A DNA stretch of 5,119 nucleotides. It comes from CAWJHE01 sp964614855 (lineage in GTDB: Bacteria; Chloroflexota; Anaerolineae; Anaerolineales; UBA4823). The translations under genes were made by a program, and so were the position numbers. Position 1 is the first letter of the stretch; every line of letters begins with the position of its first letter. The notes under the pieces were generated by a model. It searched no databases, was not told the origin of the DNA, and worked only from the letters and a program-made list of their open reading frames with translations. Positions 1 through 5,119 of this stretch are shown one piece after another. The stretch is from contig CAZTMX010000212.1 of assembly GCA_964614855.1 (NCBI GenBank), positions 1-5,119 on the forward strand. The letters are read 5' to 3'.

Positions 1-164
1 GTGCAGTCGGTAACGCGGTAGGGGATAACCCGATAGCTTATTTGATCCCCTGCCACCGGGTGATCCGCAAAATGGGCGTTTTTGGCAATTACCGCTATGG
101 ACCGGCGCGTAAGAAAGCCATCCTGGGTTGGGAATTTGCTCACCTGGCAGATGGTGCAGCTTGA
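1..164 (+). CDS. ogt: O6-alkylguanine-DNA alkyltransferase, C-terminal end (5' part outside the window)
   Basis: The protein repairs O6-methylguanine in DNA by moving the alkyl group onto its own active-site cysteine, a one-time suicide reaction in the cytoplasm. The frame is open from base 3 and gives the last 53 residues. They begin AVGNAVGDNPIAY, followed by the family signature LIPCHRVI, whose Cys (codon 51-53) is the alkyl acceptor. Next comes the GVFGNYRYG segment typical of the substrate-binding region, and the short RKKAILGWE tail that closes the domain in Ogt/MGMT proteins. Whether an Ada-type DNA-binding domain precedes this part cannot be seen, so plain Ogt is an assumption. The stop codon (162-164) overlaps the start of the exporter gene, which suggests translational coupling. 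A degenerate second copy of this same 3' end lies at about 1112-1276. Confidence 0.93.
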   Translation, partial: AVGNAVGDNPIAYLIPCHRVIRKMGVFGNYRYGPARKKAILGWEFAHLADGAA

Positions 165-1057
165 AACCGCGCATCTGGCTGGCATTGCTCACCGTTTACC
201 TGGTTTGGGGATCGACCTACCTGGCGATCCATTTCGCTGTCCTGAGCCTGCCGCCCTTTCTGATGGCTGGCGTGCGCTACCTGGTCGCCGGGCTGATCTT
301 GTTTGTTTGGCGCCGGGCAGCGGGTGATCCTTTCCCACCAAAAAGCCAGTGGAAGTCTGCTGCTGTCATCGGGTTGCTTCTGTTATTGGGCGGTAACGGC
401 GGCCTGGTGTGGGCGGAGCAGTTTGTGCCATCTGGGATTGCCTCGGTTTTTATCGGCTCCACACCCTTGTGGATCATCTTGATCGATGCCCTGCGCCCTG
501 GTGGGAAGAAACCTACCTTGCTGACAACCATAGGCCTGTTGATCGGGTTTGCGGGTATCGTCTTGATGATCAATCCGGGGCAGGCAGCAGAGCCGCAGCA
601 CAGCCTGTATCTGCCAGGCGCCCTGGTATTGGTATGTGGGTCGTTTGCCTGGGCGCTGGGGTCGGTGTACGGTCGCACAGCCGATTTACCTCGCTCACCT
701 TTGATGGGGACAGGCATCCAGATGCTCGCCGGTGGGGTGGGGTTGAGCTTGTTTAGCATGGTGGTTGGCGAGATCCGCAGCTTTGATCCAATGGCTGTAC
801 GACTTGATTCAATAATGGGGTTGTTGTACCTGATCGTATTCGGCGCGCTGGTGGGATACTCGGCTTACACCTGGCTGCTGCGCGCCGCGCCCATCCCGCT
901 GGTTGCCACCTATGCTTATGTCAACCCGATCGTAGCGCTCTTGCTGGGATATTTGCTGGCAGACGAGCAGCTCTCCGCCCGCACCCTGATCGCGGCCCTG
1001 GTGATCATCAGCTCTGTGGGTGTCATCAATTTCTCCCAGCTGAAGAAGATTTCCTGA
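161..1057 (+). CDS. EamA/DMT-superfamily transporter (YedA-like exporter)
   Basis: This is an inner-membrane carrier of the drug/metabolite transporter superfamily, which generally exports amino acids or other small metabolites; the substrate cannot be told from sequence. I start it at TTG 161, giving 298 residues, the usual family length, and a typical N-terminus (MKPRIWLALLTVYLVWGSTY). The longer reading from TTG 128 adds eleven non-family residues inside ogt. About ten hydrophobic helices are visible, near residues 5-25, 32-50, 66-84, 92-110, 119-137, 151-170, 181-203, 217-238, 245-266 and 273-291, forming two EamA repeats. Family landmarks are WGSTYLAI (16-23), GNGGLVWAEQ (78-87) and YVNPIVALLLG (253-263), and the C-terminus is short and basic. 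No clear Shine-Dalgarno precedes the TTG, so translation probably depends on ribosomes finishing ogt (TTGA overlap). The pairing with a DNA-repair gene gives no obvious functional link. Confidence 0.9.
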   Translation: MKPRIWLALLTVYLVWGSTYLAIHFAVLSLPPFLMAGVRYLVAGLILFVWRRAAGDPFPPKSQWKSAAVIGLLLLLGGNGGLVWAEQFVPSGIASVFIGSTPLWIILIDALRPGGKKPTLLTTIGLLIGFAGIVLMINPGQAAEPQHSLYLPGALVLVCGSFAWALGSVYGRTADLPRSPLMGTGIQMLAGGVGLSLFSMVVGEIRSFDPMAVRLDSIMGLLYLIVFGALVGYSAYTWLLRAAPIPLVATYAYVNPIVALLLGYLLADEQLSARTLIAALVIISSVGVINFSQLKKIS

Positions 1058-1111
1058 ACGGGATGATAGGGTGATTGGGCGGTCACGATCTCGATAGACT
1101 GCGGGTTTTAT

Positions 1112-1276
1112 CGAACGCCCGATGCCTCACATGCCGTTGGCAATGCTGAGGGCGGTAACCCGATCGCATAATTGGCACCCTGCCACTGCGTCATCCGTAA
1201 GTCAGGCGTGCTGGGGAATTACCGCTACCGCCCGGCGCGCAAGATACCCATGCTGGGGTGGGAGTTCACCCGATAG
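1112..1276 (+). pseudogene. Decayed second copy of the ogt 3' end
   Basis: Read in the frame of 1133, this stretch gives AVGNAEGGNPIA, a stop (TAA 1169-1171), then LAPCHCVIRKSGVLGNYRY and RPARKIPMLGWEFTR, ending at TAG 1274-1276. It aligns without gaps to the ogt end at 3-137: over 45 codons (1133-1267) 34 residues are identical. The alignment probably extends a few codons further left (TPDASH, from about 1112). It is dead because the Tyr codon TAT became TAA, and the active-site motif PCHRV became PCHCV. Eighteen of the 34 conserved residues use a different synonymous codon. The copy therefore diverged for a long time under selection before breaking, rather than arising from a recent duplication. 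Only the 3' third is recognisable; the 5' part is missing or unrecognisable. Confidence 0.88.
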
Positions 1277-1292
1277 GACAGGCGCAGGTGGG

Positions 1293-1327
1293 GCGTCGCC
1301 AGGTAGGCGTGGCGAAGACGCAATTTT
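1293..1327 (+). terminator. Possible weak rho-independent terminator
   Basis: The arms TCGCCA (1296-1301) and TGGCGA (1310-1315) pair perfectly around an eight-base loop. An alternative pairing, GCGTC-GCCA with TGGC-(GAA bulge)-GACGC, spans 1293-1321. The hairpin is followed by AATTTT (1322-1327). The T-run is short and the stem imperfect, so termination would be modest. The position suits the end of the ogt-exporter transcript or of the former second ogt copy. Confidence 0.3.
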
Positions 1328-1394
1328 ACCAGGAAGGGCAAACGGCGATAGAATTTCGCGGGCAGTTAATGCTCGACTTCCCACCAAAAATCTG

Positions 1395-1422
1395 TTGACA
1401 TGAAAATCCTTTGCGGTATAAT
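1395..1422 (+). promoter_or_regulatory. Consensus sigma70-type promoter of tRNA-Lys
   Basis: A perfect -35 box TTGACA (1395-1400) and a perfect -10 box TATAAT (1417-1422) are separated by 16 bases. Transcription would start near 1429-1430, a few bases before the mature tRNA 5' end at 1435. Such a full-consensus promoter fits a stable RNA gene. The same promoter could also supply read-through transcription into the BREX genes, because no clear hairpin terminator lies between the tRNA and brxA. Confidence 0.85.
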
Positions 1423-1434
1423 AATCCGGCACAC

Positions 1435-1508
1435 GGCCCATTAGCTCAATCCGGCAGAGCAGCTGACTCTTAATCAGTTGGTTATAGGTTCGAATCCTAT
1501 ATGGGTCA
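1435..1508 (+). tRNA. tRNA-Lys (anticodon CUU)
   Basis: The 74 bases fold into a complete cloverleaf. The acceptor stem is GGCCCAT with ATGGGTC (one G-U pair) and a discriminator A at 1508. The D stem is GCTC/GAGC with the conserved GG in its loop. The anticodon stem GCTGA/TCAGT carries the loop CTCTTAA, so the anticodon CTT reads the lysine codon AAG. The variable loop has five bases, and the T arm is ATAGG-TTCGAAT-CCTAT. The CCA end is not encoded (ATT follows), so it must be added enzymatically. A T-rich run, TTTTTGTTTT (1509-1518), follows directly and may help termination. The gene sits immediately upstream of the BREX cluster, a typical place for integration of mobile islands. Confidence 0.96.
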
Positions 1509-1547
1509 TTTTTGTTTTAAGGAGCATGGGCTAGCTCTACCTGGGGT

Positions 1548-1553
1548 TATAAT
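1548..1553 (+). promoter_or_regulatory. Candidate -10 box placed for a leaderless brxA transcript
   Basis: TATAAT occurs with seven bases between it and the ATG of brxA at 1561. A transcript initiated from it would begin at or next to the ATG and carry no leader. No good -35 hexamer is found 16-19 bases upstream and there is no TG extension, so this rests on the -10 match and spacing alone. It agrees with the lack of a usable Shine-Dalgarno before brxA. Confidence 0.35.
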
Positions 1554-1560
1554 AGAAACC

Positions 1561-2163
1561 ATGCAATCTTATAAGCTATCTTTCACTGCATTAAGCCTGG
1601 CTGTCAACGAATCAATAAAAGTAGCAGAAATCTACTTGACTTGTAGAGATTGGGGGAAGACTGGCGACATTCTGCATAAAAATAACATTTTGCAGTCACG
1701 CACGGCTTCCCGCAATGTGCGCGTCGTGCGTGAAATCATTAAGCGACTTTCTGCCCTATCAGAGGGCCAATTAGACTTGCTGGTAGAAGGCGACCTGGAA
1801 GAACAGCGGCTGCTTTTGTGGTTTACGATGTGCAAGTACTACCCCATCATCCGTGAATTTGCAGCAGAGGTCTTGCACCAGAAATTCCTGGGTATGCAAC
1901 TGCAGGTGTCAGAGCATGATTTTCTGGCTTTCTTTTTAAGAAAAGTGGATCACCATCCGGAGTTGGAAAAAATTACAGCCAGTACGCAAGACAAAATTCG
2001 TACCCAAATATTTCGCATGGCGCGGGAGGCGGGTCTGATAAACCAATCCGGCCGGATTATTCGTATTATCCCCTCCCGGCGTCTGTCACAAGTGTTAGCG
2101 CCCGAGCGAAAAATTGCCTTTACAATTTACCCGGCATTTCCGCGTGATTTTGAGGGTTCATAA
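1561..2163 (+). CDS. brxA: BREX protein BrxA (DUF1819), small DNA-binding component
   Basis: BrxA is a conserved core protein of BREX phage-defence systems; family members have been characterised as small DNA-binding proteins with winged-helix-like parts. The product has 200 residues, the family's usual size. It starts MQSYKLSFTALSLAVNESIKVA, and the N-terminal half includes the basic helix RTASRNVRVVREIIKRL (47-63). The middle has LLLWFTMCKYYPIIREFAAEV (84-104, quoted here only as a landmark). A second helical part, TQDKIRTQIFRMAREAGLI (142-160), resembles a recognition helix, and PSRRLSQVLAP (171-181) is near the end. ATG 1561 is chosen because the only earlier in-frame start, ATG 1501, lies inside the tRNA gene. 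No Shine-Dalgarno is correctly spaced: AAGGAG at 1519-1524 is 36 bases away. The stop TAA shares its last base with the ATG of brxB. It is first of three BREX genes and visibly lower in G+C than the exporter upstream. Confidence 0.9.
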   Translation: MQSYKLSFTALSLAVNESIKVAEIYLTCRDWGKTGDILHKNNILQSRTASRNVRVVREIIKRLSALSEGQLDLLVEGDLEEQRLLLWFTMCKYYPIIREFAAEVLHQKFLGMQLQVSEHDFLAFFLRKVDHHPELEKITASTQDKIRTQIFRMAREAGLINQSGRIIRIIPSRRLSQVLAPERKIAFTIYPAFPRDFEGS

Positions 2164-2771
2164 TGCAGGATCTATACAACCAACCCATCAAGGACCGTTT
2201 TGATCATTTATTGGCTGTGTTGGAAAGTGAACGTTTCTTAAAAAAACAAGGGTTAAATAACGAAATCCCATTTTTTATTTTTCCTTACAAACCACAAGAA
2301 CATAATGAGATCGAAAGCATGGGCAAGGCGCTGATTAAGCGCCTGAAAACCGATGGTGTGGATGTCCTGAAAATCAATCTCTACGACCTGGCAATCGAGC
2401 TGCTGCAAGAACGAGGCATTTGGGAGCCATTATTAGAGAACGAAAGCAGTTTTAGCAGGCAAGAACTGATGGAAGATTTACAGGGCGTATTAAGTCCAGA
2501 GCGGCATATCATCCCTGCGATTGCTAAAAAGATGGATGCGACGCATTTTGATATCTTGTTTCTGACAGGCGTCGGCGAGGTATTTCCTTATATTCGTTCC
2601 CATACCATCCTGAACAACTTACAAAGCACAGCCAAAGAGCGACCAACGCTGCTTTGGTTTCCTGGCAAATACACTTTCACATCAGAAGGCGGCAGCTCAC
2701 TGGACCTGTTTGGCATCCTTCACGATGATAAATATTACCGGGCGTTCAATATCCTTGAGTTTCAAATCTAA
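2163..2771 (+). CDS. brxB: BREX protein BrxB (DUF1788)
   Basis: BrxB is a small cytoplasmic core component of BREX; its exact biochemical task is not settled, but it is thought to act in complex with the other core proteins. The product has 202 residues, the normal family length. Recognisable parts are the start MQDLYNQPIKDRFDHLLAVL and the EIPFFIFPYKP strand (34-44). Further on come LFLTGVGEVFPYIRSHTIL (132-150), PTLLWFPGKY (161-170) and the C-terminal LDLFGILHDDKYYRAFNI (180-197), the conserved end of DUF1788 proteins. The ATG overlaps the brxA stop by one base (TAATG), and GAGGG at 2152-2156, six bases upstream, is a good ribosome-binding site. The two proteins are therefore made from one message with coupled translation. 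No known catalytic motif is visible. Confidence 0.9.
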   Translation: MQDLYNQPIKDRFDHLLAVLESERFLKKQGLNNEIPFFIFPYKPQEHNEIESMGKALIKRLKTDGVDVLKINLYDLAIELLQERGIWEPLLENESSFSRQELMEDLQGVLSPERHIIPAIAKKMDATHFDILFLTGVGEVFPYIRSHTILNNLQSTAKERPTLLWFPGKYTFTSEGGSSLDLFGILHDDKYYRAFNILEFQI

Positions 2772-2776
2772 CCGTT

Positions 2777-2804
2777 TTGACGCAGTTAAAAATGATCCGA
2801 TAAA
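2777..2804 (+). promoter_or_regulatory. Weak candidate internal promoter before brxC
   Basis: The 60-base gap between brxB and brxC contains TTGACG (2777-2782), five of six -35 positions, and GATAAA (2799-2804), four of six -10 positions, separated by 16 bases. Transcription would begin near 2811, leaving the brxC Shine-Dalgarno AAGGGG (2818-2823) intact in the leader. brxC could thus be partly expressed independently of brxAB. The gap is A+T-rich, where chance matches are common. Confidence 0.25.
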
Positions 2805-2831
2805 TCAAGAGTCAAATAAGGGGTTCGTACC

Positions 2832-5119
2832 ATGCAAATCAAGCATTTATTCCTAAAACCCATTGAGCGCGAGATTGAGGGTGTGATTAAGGCTGACGAC
2901 CTGGATAGCCTTAAGACAGAGGTGGATGAGTACGTCATCACAAATGAAATTGCCAAGAACCTGATGAACCTGATGGAGCAATATAACCGGCCGAACCAGG
3001 GGAATAATGGAGTTTGGATCTCCGGGTTTTTCGGTTCTGGTAAATCCCACCTGCTGAAAATGCTAGCTCTATTCCTGGAGAACCGGCCGATCGATGATTT
3101 TAACGTGGCAGAGACATTTATTTCCAAAGCGCCTGCCTCAGACGCCATGCTGAGAGCCGAGCTGAAAAAGGCAGCTGCCATTCCATCCCAGAGTATCCTG
3201 TTCAATATCGATCAAAAGGCAGATGCAATCAGCAAAAGCCAGTCGGATGCCGTGCTGGGGGTTTTTGCCCGGGTATTTGATGACTTTTGCGGTTACTACG
3301 GCCAGCAAGGCTTTATCGCCAAATTTGAGCGCGACCTGGATAGCCAGGGGATGCTGCAAAAATTCAGAGACGCATATTTTGCAGAGTCAGGCAAAAGCTG
3401 GCACGAAGGGCGAGAGGCATTCAATATGAACCGCCGCCTGATTTCTGCGGCTTATGCCAGGGTAACCGGCAACCTGCAGGAAAGCGCACGCGATATTATC
3501 CAATCTTATCGTGAAGACTACCATCTTTCGATTGAGGATTTTGCCAATAATGTGATGAAGTACATCCAGCAGCAGGAAAATGGTTTCAGGCTAAATTTCT
3601 TTGTGGATGAAGTTGGGCAATATGTGGCTGAAAATATCAAACTGATGACCAATTTGCAGACCATTGCCGAGAGCCTGGCCACCATATGTAAGGGGCATTC
3701 CTGGTTGTTTGTCACCTCGCAGGAGGATATCAGTACGGTCTTTGGCGATTTTGGCCAGAAGCAGAGCAACGATTTTACGAAGATCCAGGCCCGCTTTAAA
3801 TGCCAGATGCATCTTAGCAGCCGGGATGTGGCTGAGGTCATCCAGAAACGCCTGCTGACCAAGACGGAACAGGGCGCCTTGGATGCCAGGATGCTGTATG
3901 CGAAAGAGCGCCAGAATTTCGGCACCCTGTTTGCCTTTCCGGATGGGGGGTTAGGTTTCCGTGACTTCCGTGACGAAGCGGAGTTTGTGATCTCCTATCC
4001 GTTTATCCCCTACCAGTACACCCTCTTCCAACAATCGATTGAGAGCCTCAGCCGGCATAACGCCTTCACGGGTAAACACAATTCTGTCGGCGAACGTTCG
4101 ATGCTGGGCGTGTTCCAGGATGTGGTCAAATCGATTGCAGATAAAGAGACAGGCGCCTTGGGCAGCTTCGACCTGATGTTTGAGGGCATTCGCAGCGCGA
4201 TCAAATCCACCCATATGCGCGCCATTTTGACCGCGGAAGAACACCTGAGAAATCCGCTGGCTATCCGGCTGCTGAAGGCTCTTTTTATGGTCAAGTATGT
4301 CAAGAGTTTCAAGGCGACGCCGCGCAATCTGCGGGTACTGATGCAGACCCGTTTTGATGAGGATATCAAAAGCCTGGATTCACGCATTGTGGAAAGCCTG
4401 TCGCAACTTGAAAAAGAGACCTATATCCAGCGAAACGATGATCTCTACGAATACCTGACCGAAGAAGAACAGGATATTGAAACCGAAATTAAGGCTGAGG
4501 GGGTGGAGAATGAAGAAACCCTCAAATTCCTAGAAGACTTGTTTTTTGCCGAGATCATCCGGGATAACAAGATCTCGTATGTGGAAAACCAGCAAGATTA
4601 TGCTTTTGCCAAACGGATCGATGAACAACTGCGCGGCAAAGACCGTGAACTATCCATCGATTTCATCACCCCATTTTCAGAATTCGCCGATAACCTGGTG
4701 GCTTTGAAAGCACACAGCATGGGCAAGGCGGAGATGATGGTTGTCATGCCGCCTGATACCCAGTTTATGCAGGATTTGTTGATGTACAAACGCACGGAGA
4801 GCTACATTAAAAAGAACCACGGCGTTTCATCTTCCGATACAAAAAATGCGATCTTGTCAAATAAGGCTTACCAGAATGGAGAACGAAAAAAAGCCATTGT
4901 GAGGCGAGCACACGATCTGCTGGCCGAGGCTGTGTTTATTATCTCCGGAGATGAGGTGCGGATCAGTGGGGAAGACGCCAAATCGAGAATCGTCAAAGCC
5001 TTCAATGTGCTTATTGCAAAAATTTACACCCATCTGCGCATGCTTGGCATTGCTCAGTACAGTGAGAGCGATATTCGCCGTTATTTGGATACCAGCAACG
5101 CCTCGCTTTTTAGCAGCGA
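2832..5119 (+). CDS. brxC: BREX ATPase BrxC, N-terminal 762 residues (runs off right edge)
   Basis: BrxC is the large P-loop ATPase of BREX, needed for phage exclusion and for the DNA-modification function of the system. The frame is open from ATG 2832 to the window end, 762 codons plus two bases; full-length family members are about 1,200 residues. The N-terminus (MQIKHLFLKPIEREIEGVIKA) is typical. Walker A is GFFGSGKS (65-72, bases 3024-3047), with Lys71 and Ser72 contacting nucleotide. Walker B is LNFFVDE (254-260), followed by VGQYV. A sensor-like WLFVTSQED lies at 291-299, and Arg321 in KIQARF is a possible arginine finger. The motif HNAFTGKHNSVGERSML (409-425) is also family-typical. 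After about residue 470 the protein becomes helical and charged. AAGGGG (2818-2823) lies eight bases before the ATG. All ATPase motifs are intact, so it looks functional as far as visible. Confidence 0.95.
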   Translation, partial: MQIKHLFLKPIEREIEGVIKADDLDSLKTEVDEYVITNEIAKNLMNLMEQYNRPNQGNNGVWISGFFGSGKSHLLKMLALFLENRPIDDFNVAETFISKAPASDAMLRAELKKAAAIPSQSILFNIDQKADAISKSQSDAVLGVFARVFDDFCGYYGQQGFIAKFERDLDSQGMLQKFRDAYFAESGKSWHEGREAFNMNRRLISAAYARVTGNLQESARDIIQSYREDYHLSIEDFANNVMKYIQQQENGFRLNFFVDEVGQYVAENIKLMTNLQTIAESLATICKGHSWLFVTSQEDISTVFGDFGQKQSNDFTKIQARFKCQMHLSSRDVAEVIQKRLLTKTEQGALDARMLYAKERQNFGTLFAFPDGGLGFRDFRDEAEFVISYPFIPYQYTLFQQSIESLSRHNAFTGKHNSVGERSMLGVFQDVVKSIADKETGALGSFDLMFEGIRSAIKSTHMRAILTAEEHLRNPLAIRLLKALFMVKYVKSFKATPRNLRVLMQTRFDEDIKSLDSRIVESLSQLEKETYIQRNDDLYEYLTEEEQDIETEIKAEGVENEETLKFLEDLFFAEIIRDNKISYVENQQDYAFAKRIDEQLRGKDRELSIDFITPFSEFADNLVALKAHSMGKAEMMVVMPPDTQFMQDLLMYKRTESYIKKNHGVSSSDTKNAILSNKAYQNGERKKAIVRRAHDLLAEAVFIISGDEVRISGEDAKSRIVKAFNVLIAKIYTHLRMLGIAQYSESDIRRYLDTSNASLFSS

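Larger units (their letters stand above)
1058..1434. other. Gene-free stretch between exporter and tRNA-Lys
   Basis: No intact gene is supported in these 377 bases on either strand. The first part carries a decayed ogt 3' end (about 1112-1276). The middle contains a weak hairpin followed by a short T-run (1293-1327). The right end holds the tRNA promoter (1395-1422). Bases 1328-1394 show nothing I can name. Short open frames that cross this stretch (for example 1122-1403 on + and 1202-1441 on -) have no recognisable protein and conflict with the ogt-derived frame. Confidence 0.75.

Noticed and set aside
277..759. Open frame of 160 codons on the - strand
   Set aside because: It is a shadow of the exporter gene; the + strand reading has ten membrane helices and family motifs, while this product resembles nothing.
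1077..1120. Inverted repeat with arms TCGATA (1091-1096) and TATCGA (1109-1114), and GGGCG/CGCCC further out
   Set aside because: The loops are long, no T-run follows, and the right arm lies in the probable ogt relic; chance is a sufficient explanation.
1122..1403. Open frame of 93 codons on the + strand
   Set aside because: It is in a different frame from the ogt-derived sequence it overlaps, has no recognisable protein features and no ribosome-binding site.
1501..1560. Extended brxA start at ATG 1501 adding 20 residues
   Set aside because: This ATG lies in the acceptor stem of the tRNA-Lys gene and the added residues do not resemble the BrxA N-terminus; ATG 1561 gives the normal family length.
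3518..3925. Open frame on the - strand inside brxC, with several similar ones between 2786 and 4795
   Set aside because: They lie opposite conserved BrxC coding sequence, including the Walker regions, and show no protein character of their own.
1..5119. CRISPR array, insertion sequence or transposase, integrase
   Set aside because: No regularly spaced repeats, no terminal inverted repeats with a transposase frame and no recombinase motifs were seen on either strand.

Overview
This is bacterial chromosomal DNA: a consensus sigma70-type promoter, a standard tRNA and Shine-Dalgarno-like sites (GAGGG, AAGGGG). The tRNA gene does not encode its CCA tail, which argues against enteric gammaproteobacteria. 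The lineage cannot be fixed from the sequence; an environmental bacterium such as a Chloroflexota member is only a guess from the look of the proteins.

Left part (1-1057): the 3' end of an O6-alkylguanine-DNA alkyltransferase gene (ogt type, active-site motif IPCHRVI) overlaps by four bases (TTGA) a ten-helix EamA/DMT-family exporter. The second gene is best started at a TTG codon. This looks like ordinary G+C-rich core genome.

Middle part (1058-1434): no intact gene. It contains a clearly recognisable decayed second copy of the ogt 3' end, in frame over 45 codons with 34 identical residues but broken by a stop codon and with the motif changed to PCHCV. It also holds a weak hairpin/T-run and a consensus promoter (TTGACA, 16 bp, TATAAT). 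That promoter drives a tRNA-Lys(CUU) gene at 1435-1508.

Right part (1561-5119): immediately after the tRNA begins a BREX phage-defence operon in the order brxA (DUF1819), brxB (DUF1788), brxC (large P-loop ATPase, cut by the window edge after 762 codons). brxA and brxB overlap by one base, and brxC follows after 60 bases. All three lie on the + strand, and brxA and brxB are visibly lower in G+C than the exporter gene. The gene order fits type I BREX, though type V also begins this way. The methyltransferase PglX, the PglZ protein and the remaining components would lie beyond the right edge.

BREX marks host DNA by methylation and blocks phage replication. BrxA is a small DNA-binding protein, BrxB a small core component and BrxC the ATPase. 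The position just 3' of a tRNA suggests a defence island acquired at a tRNA integration site, although no integrase or second attachment site is visible. I see no wholly undescribed system here. The most noteworthy details are the ogt relic, the tRNA/BREX junction and the possibly leaderless start of brxA.
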